Assembly (NCBI GenBank): GCA_013398015.1
Contig: VZRR01007616.1
Span: forward strand, 327-64,326
Direction: 5' to 3'
DNA length: 64,000 bases
Source of the DNA: Oreocharis arfaki
Taxonomy: Eukaryota; Chordata; Aves; Passeriformes; Paramythiidae
The notes beneath the pieces were generated by a model. That model did not search any database. It saw only the letters and a program-made list of their open reading frames with translations, and was not told the origin of the DNA. Shown here piece by piece: positions 24,343 through 36,299 of this stretch. Every line of letters begins with the position of its first letter. The stretch's first letter is position 1. The position numbers were made by a program, and so were the translations under genes.

Positions 24343-24395
24343 AACATGGTATAGTGGTTAGTGAGCAGAGCTCTGTCTGAAGCAGGACTATGGCA
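24343..24395 (+). mobile_element. MIR-like 5' tRNA-derived head fragment
   Basis: GTATAGTGGTTAGTGAGCAG with following AGCTCTG and AGGACT resembles the tRNA-derived 5' end of MIR (ATAGTGGTTA, AGAGC, GCTCTGG, CCAGACT). Similarity stops after about 50 bases. It lies 150 bases from an antisense MIR-like piece, so the two are separate insertions or an inverted arrangement. Confidence 0.5.
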
Positions 24396-26267
24396 AGAAA
24401 AGCAAAGGGAGGTTTGACCTTATTCAGGATTTTCATTCTAACATCCATTACCACATACACCGTAACACTCAGTATCAAATTGAGATCTCCTAGCAGACTG
24501 ATGATGGAACATTCCAGACCCTTCTCAACCCTTGGGATGATAGCAGATGGCTCTCTACTTCACCACTCAAATGAAAGCCCGTGGGTTCAGAGGTATTTCT
24601 TCTCTCCGCAGCATGTCTCAGCTTTTTCTTTACCAATGACGATTTTTCAATAAAAGTTTGTAACTGCAACTTCATATCCACAATATAAATCAGTTTTAAC
24701 TGAACAGTCTAAGTATGTGAATGTTCTGGTAACCAATTGAAAACAGATAGGTTCCTGCTCACAGCTCCATAGCAGTGAAAACCATGACAAGCTGGGGAAG
24801 GTATGTTCAGAAAGGAAAATCTCACACCAATGTTCATATGGAAATGATTTTTTCAAAACACTATGGTATTACAAACCCAGCCCAATAAACAGCAAGGTCA
24901 CAGTAGCGTTGTTCATCATGGCATCTCCTGTAAAATTCAACTTATTCAGCATTTTTAGCAGTCAAGGCCCTATTTGCTCTTCTGTGTTTAAGTTAAGAGC
25001 TGAACGAAAGAGTCATCTTTATCATTACTAATTATTTCTAAAGGTTCTTGAAACCAGGAATTAGGCTATACAGTCCTGAGTGCTGGAACCTTACCTATAA
25101 TATAGTTGCCTGCATACCAACATGGAACATTGCATACTTACTACTTAGAGTAACAAAAAATAACAACTTCATTAATTAGCCCCAAGCCTGCCAGTGCTTA
25201 AGAACTCTTTGGACAAAGCTCTCAGAGATACAGTTTAACTTTCCCGTTGCTCTGTGTGGAGTCAGGAGTCGAACTCGAAGGTTGTCATGGGTCTGTTTCA
25301 GCTCAGGATATTCCACGAATCTGTGTGTGTTGTTGGGCAAAGACCAAAGTACCCATGACAATATGTTCAAAAATCATCCATATGTGTCAGTATACAGGGG
25401 TCTTCTTTGACAATCTGTGCGGACTACACTGGGTATGTCTGTGGCTGGAGACAAAGCCATGACCAAACACATATGTTTAACTTGAGGCAGGAACAATTAC
25501 ACAAAAAAATTCCTGAGTGAAGGCTGAGTTTGGTCCACCTGAGATTTCATAAGTACAATGTAGTGATGAGCAAAGTGACCAAAAAATAAGACGTCTCTAC
25601 CCATTCACCCAGCTCTGAGTAAGGGCTGACCACCTTTAAGTGGCTGGGAGGATCCAGATGCTGGCTGAGCTTCCCGGCAGCCATCAGAGAGACAAGGCAA
25701 GGGGAGAAAAGCATTCCTCTGCTCAGGGTACTCTACGTTCTTGCACTGAGGAAATTTTTCAGCTGTTGCCGTGCCAACCATCCTTTTGGCTTGCATACTC
25801 TTATACAAGACACTTTATCTGTTTTCAGTGGTTCCTAATCCAAGAGAGGAATTAAACATGTGCTTGGCTTTAAACACATACTGAAGTCCCATTGAAGCAA
25901 AGAGAGAAGCTTAGGAATCAGTGCCAAAGCAAGGAGTATGCTTTCAGTGGTTTGGGAAACAGTGTTGCAGTTTTGCTCATCCCTCCCTCGCTCCAAGCTG
26001 TCTGCTCTCACCCCAGCACCTGGCCGCCCTCAGGGCTAGCAGGGTTATGTGTCACTGCCAGAACAACACGGGACTAAAACCCACCTCACAGTCCTTCACG
26101 AGCAGTGCCACAGGTGTCACTCCAGTGCTTCACTGTGCTTTTATCACAAACTACATCAGCCCAGAAGCCCTGAGTGGAACTCGAAATTGCTCAACGGACA
26201 AAGACCACATACTGCTTGAAGATTGGGACTATATTATTCCCAGTGAACCTAACCTGCAAGAACCATT
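24396..26267. other. intergenic
   Basis: Nothing recognisable is seen beyond short random open frames. A weak tRNA B-box-like string near 25260-25285 is discussed among the rejected items. Confidence 0.78.
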
Positions 26268-26538
26268 GACGGGATGAGAGGAGATGGCCTCAAGTTGCGC
26301 CACGGGAGACTTAGATTAGATATTAGGAAAAAATTATTCATGGAAAGGGTTATAAAGCCCTGGCACAGCTGCCCAGGGCAGTGGTGGAGTTGCCATTCCT
26401 GGAAGTGTTCAAGAAGCATGTGGCTGTGGTACTTAGGGACATGGATTGGTGGTGAACATGGGGTTGATGCTGGGTTGACGGTTGGACTTGGTGATCTTAG
26501 AGGTTTTTTCCAGCCTTAACAATTCTATAATTCTGTGA
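26268..26538 (+). mobile_element. CR1 LINE 3' end (truncated copy)
   Basis: This stretch reads like the CR1 3' end throughout: GAGATGGCCTCAAGTTGCGC, GGAAAGGGTTATAAAGCCCTGG, GCTGCCCAGGGCAGTGGTGG, GGGTTGACGGTTGGACTTGG, TGATCTTAGAGG, and the terminal ATTCTATAATTCTGTG. It is 5' truncated, the usual state of CR1 insertions, and fairly well preserved, so it is the youngest repeat copy in the window. An 81-codon frame inside is a fragment, not a gene. Confidence 0.95.
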
Positions 26539-29500
26539 TTGGAGTTTCTTCTCCCTTGTTTGGAAAAACTATGCTTTTAATATATTTTTCACTCGGGCAG
26601 CTCATTGAGGACTGTCATGATGGTGTCACACGAGGAGGGGCAAAAGGCATGAGCAAGAGGGGCTGGCTGTGTCTGGTGAGGGGGAGTCCATCAGCTTCAT
26701 CTGTAGCAGAAAGAGGTAAGGTATTGCTGCTACCAAAAAATATCACAGGTGTGACTGAGCAGCAGGTTCTTGGAGAGGTCCGAGCAGCTGTAGAACTGGC
26801 TACAGTAACAGTCAGCCTTCCACAGAGGTGCTTGCACATCACAGACACAACCAGCAGAATTCAGCTCATTACAGCCCTGCTGGTCCTCGATATGCATTTT
26901 TTCCGAAAATGTACCTCTGCCCTCTAACTGCTTATCAAATAATTGGCCTAAATTTGGTCTTCAAGTGGTTGCAGCTTTTTGGGGTAAGAAAGGGTTTCTA
27001 ACAGCTCGTTCCTGTCCTCTCACTGACACACATAATGAAACATGGGTGAAGATAGGAAATAAGCCAGGGACCTACAGCACTGGGGTGGGCCAGGGCTGAG
27101 CACCCTCCAGAGACAAACCCACACACTGCTGTGGACACTCAGGGATCAATCAGTTCTCCCCCATATGTTGCGGCAAGCACTTATACGTCCCACGAAGGGG
27201 CTGTGTTCACTGATAAATACCAGATTGCCTCAACATGGCTGTTCTGGGACTTAAGTTTCTTGAAAAATGCAGCTTTTATTAAAGATAATTAAGCATTGTT
27301 TTCTTTGGTGTGAGTCACTGAACTGCATCATGTTCTGCCTTTGCATTTTGGACGATCAGTACAATGATACTGGGAAAATATAATAATTTTGATTACCACA
27401 GCAAGAGCAAGGGCAACAAATTCTGATCTTAAATTTCACAATGCACATTTATTACTACTCACATATTAACAAATCAGAGCCCTGAACATGTACATTTTTT
27501 ACCCATGCTCCTTGGGAGTATTGGAATAGCTGTTGTTCCATCCCAGTTCTTAGATACTACGGTTCTGCAGTTTACCAGCTCAAGCCAAATTCATACTGAC
27601 TTCAGGAAACTATTAGAATATTTCAGCCAATTTTCCTCTAGGAAGAAGCAATCACTTGGGAACAGAAAGGATTAAACTCCGTCTTCAATGGGGTCTAAGC
27701 AGTTTTTTAGGCACTTTTTCAGGAACACCACATTGGAGAAGCCAAGATTCATAGCCAGTCTTGTAAAAGAAGATTTTGCGTCGCCAGTAAAAGCCTATGG
27801 AAATGAACCAAAACTTTGCTGTCGTTTAGTCAATGGAGCCAAATCTTTGTCACCTGTGCAGTAGTGGGGGCAGGATTCACCTCCAGCCACACATGGGGAG
27901 CAGACACTGTGAATTTAGTGCACGTCCACCTCATACACAAAGGCAGTTCTCCAGGGTTCTAGTTCACATCAGAAATTCTTCTGGCACAGTGATGTGAAGG
28001 CATTATGCCAAAGTTGTTGCATAAATTATTTGGCTTTCTTTTCTGTTAAAATTGCTGGCTAATTCCCGGGCAAAAGTGGGCACTCCGGACTGTAGGCACA
28101 CTGGAGTCCACCTCCCTCCCCTAAAGAGCTGCCCAAAAGTCAACTTTTACTTGGTGGAATTTCTATTCATTTCAAGGTCTTGGCCTATTGCAAAGGTAAA
28201 ATCTGCCTATTAAGAATAAAAAAGTGTTAGGCATCAGAAATTATCAAGCAGTCTTTCAGAGCCTCAGAGGCTCTGCTGAAGAATTTTCTTGTCATTTGTT
28301 AACAAATGTTTCATTTCCTGAGAAGAAAGACTCTTGCTTTCCTTGCTAAATACAGCCCAGACCTAGAAAACCTGTACAAAATAGACTAAATCCAAAATAA
28401 TAATAAAGTAGTAGATTTTAATTCACTTCCATCCAGATTTACTGAAATTTCTGTGGTCTGATCTCCAGCTGATAAAAGAGGACCATGACCATCTATGTGA
28501 GAAGAATCTACTCCATGATGGGAAAATCAGCTGTAGCTAAGAAAAGAATGAACCTCAGGACTGTTATGCTGTTTTGCAGCACAGGTAACAGCTCACAGCT
28601 TACAGCAGTACAAGACTTGTGAGCATCTCTGTTCCCACCTGAGGCAGCTGTCAGAGGATCATTGGTGGGAAGCTTCAGTCTTAGCTCCTTTGCCTCACAT
28701 GTTTAGATTTCAGAAGGCTTCAGGGCTTAACAAGTCCTTGAAACACTTGGCCAATTGGCTATTTTTTTCTTTCATGTAGTTAGAAAATGGAGACTGAAAG
28801 GGGGAAGAATCTTCCAGAAAAAATAATTATAGTTATTCTTAATGATTGTAAAAATATGAAGATATACAGAAGAGTTAGATTTCTTATGGAAAATTATTAA
28901 TTCTCTCTAAAACTTGATTGCCTACAAAATAAATCTCTGTGACAAAGCTTTCCAAAGGAGTCCAGTTAGTTTTGACAAGATAAAATCACAAGAATTACTC
29001 AAGGGGTTGGTTTCTAAAGCTCATTTTTATTCCTAATACCTGCAATAAATTATTTTTACCACTTTCTGAGTTACAGACTGCAACAAAATGACCAAGCCGC
29101 ACTACTGGAGTAAAACACTTTAAAGCTTACCATTCCTATGAAGTATTTTGATTATGTTATTCAATTGAACCTAAAGTTAAAAAAAAAAAAAACCACAAGG
29201 GAAATTCTTGTGCGGTTCAAAGCCATATTCACCTGCTTTCAACTTTTGTTTTTGTCTTGAGTTAAAGCTATACTCAGTAACTTGAAACAATACACTCAAA
29301 TTTTTAACATATGTGAGTCGAACTTGAGTCAATGTCCTGGCAGCATCTCTGGTAAGGTCTTACCCAGTACCTTACTTTGTTTTCGCACATGTACAACTTA
29401 GAGCTCCATAGACAATGCTGGTACCTCCAAAACAGCCCAGATATATTTAAATTTACATTAAAACACAAATATTAGGTTGCCACAGCCTTACAAAGTGTGT

Positions 29501-31440
29501 GCTAATAGTGCCACTTACACTGAAACCCTAGAGTAAACACTGGGCTACTCTTTTGTGATGAAGGAAGGCGCAAAAAGAAAGGACAAATGGGTCATCAGTT
29601 GCTAAATAAGATGCTGGATTTTCTTGAAGATGTGTGACTGTGCAAAGGCAATTTGTCAGTAGGAGGGATTGCGCAAAAGCACTCTTCTTACTACCGTCTA
29701 GTTTGAGTATGAATTTTGAAGGTCTGCAGGGTGTGGTGCACAGCCTCTGCCAGGAGAGAAAATGAATCCTCACAGAGGTTCTGGACATCCCCCTGCCTCC
29801 CCAGTCCCTAAACCACAAGCTGGGATTACATTTCTGGCTCAGTGCTGCCTGGTGTTACCTTGGTCACACACAACTCACTGTCATAGAAGTGCTCACTAAC
29901 AGCAATGTCCAAAACAGTCCCACAGTCCCCTGAATTTAAAGCAGGAGACAATTTTTGAAGTGTTGTGGTATCTCACAAAAGCAATTCATTGTTGTCAGCA
30001 TTGGATATTCTGTTGTATTCTCCACACCTTGAAAAGAGCTCCAATAGTTGCAGTGAAAATTCGCTGATGTCTCATGGCAGAGAAATGTAGTTTAAACACT
30101 GTTAGCTGATCACACGTCATTCGTGAGAATTCTAGATCAAGTGATGGGGTACTCCTTGCTAAACGAAAGCCATCTTCTGCCAATAACCATAAAGTATGAT
30201 AGTGCAAGTGTTTAGTGCAGATCCTAGTAGCTAAAGTAGAAAAGCCAGCAAGGGCCAGAATCCCCCACAGACTCCCCTTGCAGAGGCACCAGCACCTCAC
30301 CCTCCTCTGGCTATGCTCTCAAGCCAGCGTTCCACCAATGCACTGTGCCGTTCCACACCAGCCGGGAGCACAGACATAGCACAGCACCTTCTGTGCCAGC
30401 ATTAGGGCAGGGTCACAGCACTCAGCATCTGAACCCGCACACACAAAATCTCACTCCAAAATGCTCCTTTCAGTTTTTGTTGACATGGCGAAAAACCACA
30501 ATATAACGCAACACACCAAGGCAGCCGAAAGAGGTATCTACAGAAAAGATTTGCAAGATAATTTTCACTCATGGCGAAACTGAAGAAAATCCCAACTCCC
30601 ACAGTACACATACCAGGTCCAGAAATAAATTTCTATCTCTGCGCACATGCTCTCTATACTTATATTGCCCGCAAAGTGATTTTAGAGAAACGTTTATATT
30701 TAAAAATGTGCTGATTCATCAACAGTAATTTTGTATGTAGGGAAAAAGGTCAGTTATGAGAAACTGGCAGTTTCAATATCCCATCAAAAAATCCAGTTTC
30801 AAAAGTCTAAATTAAAAGTTCCAAGTTTTTATTCAAAATCATTGTACTATGAAAAACTGATCACTTTTTCATAAATTTCAAAAATATAACATGCAACCAA
30901 AAAAAATTAAATTCCCAACAAAATATTTTAAAATATTCTAAGCAAGCAGTTACAACTCACTCCCTTAATTTTTTGTATTTTAAGTTCTTCCTCACATCTT
31001 AGTGATACATCCAGTAATATGGATAGTGGTCTTAAGTATTTTCTCATTATTTTTTCCCTTAGCATCCCTCTAAGCACTATCCATAGATGTCGGAGCTTCC
31101 TATCAGCACTATTCAGACCAACACAGAGGGCTCACACTGCAGGGAATCAAGTCCAACACATTGAGGCTGCTACAGCCCTGAGAGTAACAAGTCTGAGACC
31201 TGCGCTGACAAACATTTCTCATTACAACACTCCTTACTCACCCTCTGCTAATGCTCCATCACAGTGTGGCACGCTGGAGCAGCCCTCTGAAACTACCTTT
31301 GGCTCTAAAATTCATTTAGGAGCTTATTTTACTTGCCCCAATCACTCCTTTTTTTCACCTAGTAACAGCCTTGTGCCAACCATCATAAATGAATACTGTC
31401 TCCTTTCTTGCTTTCCCCTATCATTTCTCTCCTTCCCACA
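26539..31440. other. intergenic, including an open-frame-poor stretch 26930-29525
   Basis: No gene is seen. From about 26930 to 29525 there is no open frame of 60 codons on either strand, and the sequence is AT-rich with homeodomain-like AATTAA and SOX-like ATTGTTT strings near 27290-27310. This could be regulatory or plain spacer; I cannot tell. Confidence 0.75.
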
Positions 31441-31656
31441 GGGAGCACGGAGGGCCAGCCGGGCTTCCCAGGAAGTCTCTCTGTCCTGGGGTGGCCCCTG
31501 CAGTGGCCGCGGCCGCTGAGAGCCGGCGGCAAGGCTGGAAAGAGACTCCTTGCCATCACGGTGCTCTCCGGGAAGAAGGCGGTGGGCACCCAGCCCCTGG
31601 GAGCCTGCCCCACCAGCACAGCCTTTTGCTGTCCTTCTGGGCTCGCTAGCAGGGAG
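31441..31656 (+). other. exon-like GC-rich block with good splice sites
   Basis: A sharply GC-rich block inside AT-rich spacer begins after a strong polypyrimidine tract and acceptor (TTTCTCTCCTTCCCACAG). It ends before a donor-like GTAGGC at 31657. Its 216 bases are a multiple of three and two plus-strand frames stay open. The translation matches no family I recognise. Possible readings are a lncRNA or lineage-specific exon, or chance. Confidence 0.3.
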
Positions 31657-32603
31657 GTAGGCACCTCTGGGACATTGATCGCGGAGCTGATCATACAAAG
31701 TAATTTATAGCTCTGTAAAATTACAGCAAGTGATTAAACACTGTGTGGTGCATGTTGTCCTGAGCCACCAGCAGCAGCAGCAACCCAAGGACAGAAGCCT
31801 AGACTAGACTACAATTTGCTTCTACATTTTAATCAGGGACTAGCTTCTAATCAGCCTTTCTTGTAACTCCCCACTAAAACAACATCATGGAGGGTCTAAC
31901 AGCATTCTCCAAAGTTTCTTTCTTCAAACAGAACAGAACAAAAATCAAGGTTGCATGGGATATGTGTTGCAGGTCCAGGTTTTCAAGGCAATTAACTCCT
32001 TCTGCTTTAAAATCCCCAGGTTTCTTTACTTAGCAGAGCAGGGAAAATCTCTCTGTTCATGGGGAACGTGACGACTGGGATTTACTTATTTGTTCTCGCT
32101 GTGCAGCACCCCACTGCCAAAGAACTCCTCCTGCCCTGACCGTGCACCTGGGAAGGGCTCTCCCACACTCCACATACTGAAACATGCCCTTGGCTTCCCA
32201 CAACCATCAGTACCAAATGTTAGAAAAAAACATGTGAAGGAATTAAATAAACAAAGGCAATACTAAAGAAAGGATTCCTAATCCACAAGATACGCTTTCA
32301 CGCTTTAGCAAATATTTTACTTCCAAAGGACAGCAATCTGGGTAGCCCAGAACATTATGTAAGGGACATCGACAACAGAAGAATCATAAAGTTTAAAAGT
32401 CTCTCTTAATCAATGACAAATTTAGTACTTGTTGCTACAATTACAAAGATAATAGTTCCTTTATGTCAGTGCCTTTGGTTTTGCAGCTGTAAAATAGCTC
32501 TGAATTCAGCATTTCAAGTAACAGAAATTAATAGGAGGTCATTTCTACCAGAGAAATTTTAGGGGCCCATCCTCTCTAATCATCATTAAAAACTAAATCC
32601 ACA
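31657..32603. other. intergenic
   Basis: AT-rich spacer in which I see nothing. Confidence 0.8.
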
Positions 32604-32654
32604 GGAGAAGAGGCACTTTACTGATTGTCAAGTGGAAGCTATTATTCATTTGAT
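32604..32654 (+). repeat. copy B of a dispersed 51-bp element (paralogous with 12486-12536)
   Basis: The core CTGATTGTCAAGTGGAAGCT holds a perfect NKX2-class site TCAAGTGG at 32628-32635. It is followed by ATTATT, as in copy A. Flanks of the two copies do not align, so the similarity is confined to about 50 bases. Confidence 0.7.
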
Positions 32655-34114
32655 GAAGCTCTTGGCACTGTGCCATTTATTCTGCTGTAGAGCCTGCTGG
32701 TTGCTCTACTTCATCTCTTGCAATCAAGGTTGTTTCTGCCTGCCAAGAGTTATTTATAGAGTGGGGGAAAAAAATAGCAATATGTTCTCTTGCTTCAAAA
32801 GCAAGTTTCAAACTTTCTAAGTGAACAACTGCCTCCCTTCTCCCTAGTGACATTCTTCTTTTTGATCCCCACTTGTACAAAAAAAAAAGCGCTTTCCCAG
32901 ATTTCATCTTTCTTGAAACATGAAAACGATTCCCATGCCATGGACATTTTCATTGAGAAATCATCTGATTTTCTCCAGTCAAGATTCTGCATAGCCACAC
33001 AGTTATGGCAGCAGGCAGCCAGCTTCCCCACATGCCACCCTTTTCAGCCCGCCAGTGCCAAAGGGGACGTGCAGAAAGCACCTTCTATGAGTGTCACCTT
33101 CACTGGTGCAACTCACCTGTACCTAGAGTAGGGAAATTTTGTTGGTGATGGGGACACTTTTCCTGTCTTCACTAAGCTGCCAGGTTGAGGAGGTGGCCAA
33201 GGCTTTTGGGATGAGGGAGGATGAATTTCTATCCCAAAGCTTGATTCTCCAGGAACAGACCGCACACAATCCTCAAACCCAGGCAGAGCAGGGGCTCTGA
33301 GCTGTGGAAGGTCGTTATATCCACTTCGATGTGCAAATGACCGTAAATTCCTAAACAAAAGCCTAAAGTCTGTTTTTTACCTCAGCAGCAGTTTAAATTA
33401 GGAATCCTGACATTCTTGAACTGAAATATATAAAATCAGAAGCAGTCTTTATGTATTAGAATGCAGTAAAATGTAGTAAAACACCACTAGTGTTGAGTTT
33501 GTGCATGAAACCAATAAGAACCCTTTACAGTTTTCTGTAGTTTTTGAGCAGCCCCAAATAAAGCTCAGACTAAACATCTGAAAAGGGGGGAAAGTAAATT
33601 TCCTGCATGGTAAGACTAGAAGTCTCACAAATGCTTGGGAAGCAAAACCATCAAAGTGCAACTGAGTAATATTGAATTCTGATTTATTCATCTCTGTGAA
33701 ACACAAAGCAAACCATGGTCATCTCCGCTCTAGAAAATATTGCTAGTCTTCCATTTCCAGAGCTATTAACCAGTTTATTTAAACAGACATGATTATTTCA
33801 AGTTTACTCATTGCAGTTCTGATTCCTTTGCTCACACAAAGTAGCACCCTACACCATGGGCATTTTCCCTGGTATCACACAATTATTTCCTGAACTATCT
33901 ATCACTAGTATGCCCTTCCCACTCCACCTTAGGACTTCAAACATGATAAACAAAGCACGATCCCTGCGCCAGTCTCCTTCACCCATAGACCACACTGTAA
34001 CTATTCCCTAATAAAGTCTCTCTGGTGTCTAATTTAGGGATGTCTGGGTAACAGAGAAAAGGCTGGGGCAGGCATGTGTGAACAGCAAGGCATGCATGCA
34101 GCAGCTCTGCTGGT
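32655..34114. other. intergenic
   Basis: No gene or repeat is recognised. Confidence 0.8.
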
Positions 34115-34275
34115 AATCACAAAATCATTCGGGTTGGAAAAGCCCTCCAAGATCACTGAGTCCAAGCATTCCCTAGCACCGCCAAGGCCACTAACTCATG
34201 TCCCCCAGTGCCACATCCGCATGGCTTTTAAATTCCTCTAAGAATGGGGACTCCTCTACTGCCCATGGCTGACTA
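34115..34275 (-). mobile_element. CR1 LINE 3'-end fragment
   Basis: On this strand it appears as the reverse complement of a CR1 tail: AATCACAAAATCATTCGGGT, then TGGAAAAGCCCTCCAAGATC and ACTGAGTCCAAGCATTCC. It continues through GTCCCCCAGTGCCACATCC and ends near CTCTACTGCCCATGGC. It is more diverged than the copy at 26268 and looks like an older subfamily. Confidence 0.9.
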
Positions 34276-36217
34276 ATTTCTTGTTTGATTTGCAAGCTTT
34301 GTCTGGAGACTAACAAAGATGATTAAACTAACCCTGTTTCTAAGCTTTTATTATTATCGTCGTCTTTTAATGAACCTCATAGATAAAAAAAGCAGAAATT
34401 TGATTTCAGATCATAATTCCCTGAATAAAGTACCAATCAAATGCAGAAATGCTGTTTTCTGATGGGTTTGATTCCCTTCCTTCTGACCAATAAAAAATTT
34501 GCTATCGTTTAGTGGATCATTAGTTAAACAGAATTTATAAGACATACGAAGAGCTACTTATATACAACTGCTGTGGAGAGACTGCCAGGAAATCCCTTCA
34601 GCAAAGAAAATGTTGAGCAATTGTTATCCAGTTTCCCAGGGATTTTATACATAATAAGCCAAGTACATTAGGAGCTCTTGATTTAACAAAAACCTCTGAA
34701 TTATGCATTTGTATAAGGACAAGTATTGTAGGCAACATTTCACGAGTATGCAAATTTTATGTAAAACATAGCTTGCATATGGTGTAATACCCATCCCCCA
34801 AATAAAATATGGTATAATTTCAAGGAATAATTTTCAGCGCAGTAAGCTTGATCAAGAAAACACAGTTTTCTAAAATAAGCAGCAAAGCTATTGTTAAAAC
34901 TGATATGTGAAAAAAAAAAAAAAGATGCATAAATCACTGGAAAATCATGTGTGTTTTGAGAATTATGTCTTGGAGCTGGTTTTCCCATTGGATGACATGC
35001 CAAACCCCAGACACCGAAATGGGTTATGCTGAAGAGCAAATACCAGTCATTAACTTTCCTGTGGTTTAATAATTACACCTCTTCCTGGGGATGTGATTAA
35101 ACCACACACAGCACTAGAAAACAGAGGGAATTAAGTCAATATGCCTCAGAGCTGATGAGTAAGTGAATGTGTAGAGTCAAGAAAAAGCCGGATCAGATGG
35201 CTAGCTGTATGTTTCCAAGGTCTATACAGCAGTGCAACACACGAATGCAATAAGAATAACATCATTACCAGATGTAGCGGCGTTCCCCCCTCCACAAGGG
35301 AACTGCAGCATTGCATTACAGATCAGTATGAGGAGTTCCACAGTCAGCAGAGGCTTGACCCCCCACCATGAGCCCTGCCTCTCCCAAGGGAAGGATGACT
35401 CCTTGACAAAACATTTTGGTCCACTATTTATTTTGTCACTGGTGCTGTGGGTTTATATTCCTTCCTGGAATACAAGGGAAAAGGACCTGAAATGCCTGGC
35501 GTGGAACTGCAGCCCCTTAAATCATAAATACAATTAAACTAAAGCCTGTGGAGTGAAGCATTCAGCTCAAAGACAAACACTCCCATTCCATATTTGCCTG
35601 GCCAAAGACAAACTGAGAGTCCAGACATTTGTGTTCTCTTCCCCTTCACTGTGGCTTTAGCACTGCAGTGTTGGAAGCATGCCCAACCAATGCAGTACTA
35701 CAGCATTGTGCCATGATCCAGGTGGCACTGTGAGGTGACATAAGCCACAGGAAACGTCATTTCTGAAGAACTGTGTTAAGCAAAGACTCTCCCAGCTCTC
35801 CATTTTTTAACTGGAGTAACTCCAGGAAATTCACTCTAGTTACTTCTGGGTGGGAAGCAAGAAATGGGGGAAAAAGAGTTTTTGTGTTTCTGCCTCTGCC
35901 TGTAAGACAGCGCTGCACAGCACACTGTCCATGGGAAACTGGCATGTATCAAAGCATCTACAAGGAATGATAAACTCCAAGTGTGACACTAGCGGGGAGA
36001 GTTTCCAGCCCTACTCTGGCGCGTCTCACCCTCCCCATATTTTTCTCAGCCCACTTGCTTTCCAACCCACAACCTCACCTTTGTGGCTGAAGACCAGCGT
36101 AGCAGCAGGGGAGGCTGGAAGAGGGACGACTACTCATTCTCCAACAGCCCTTGGCTTACATTGGGCAGCTCCATCACATCCCCCCAGAGAAAGCAGGGGG
36201 AGTTATCAGCCTGCTCT
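34276..36217. other. intergenic
   Basis: AT-rich spacer with a poly-A tract near 34911-34924. No gene is recognised. Confidence 0.8.
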
Positions 36218-36276
36218 GGATCTGAACTAGTGACCAGGAAAGAAGGGACCTTGTCAAGGTTTAGTCTGCTGAGCCA
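36218..36276 (-). mobile_element. tRNA-like SINE head (candidate)
   Basis: On the minus strand a perfect RNA polymerase III A box, TGGCTCAGCAG (36276-36266), is followed 37 bases later by AGTTCAGATCC (36228-36218), 9 of 11 for the B box. The spacing suits a tRNA. The sequence does not look able to fold as a working tRNA, so a tRNA-derived SINE remnant is more likely, or chance. Confidence 0.35.
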
Positions 36277-36299
36277 ACCTGGTGCTTCTTAAGCTGAGC

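Noticed and set aside
25250..25290. tRNA B-box-like AGTTCGACTCC on the minus strand
   Set aside because: No matching A box at tRNA spacing and the T-arm stem is imperfect; probably chance or an unrecognisable remnant.
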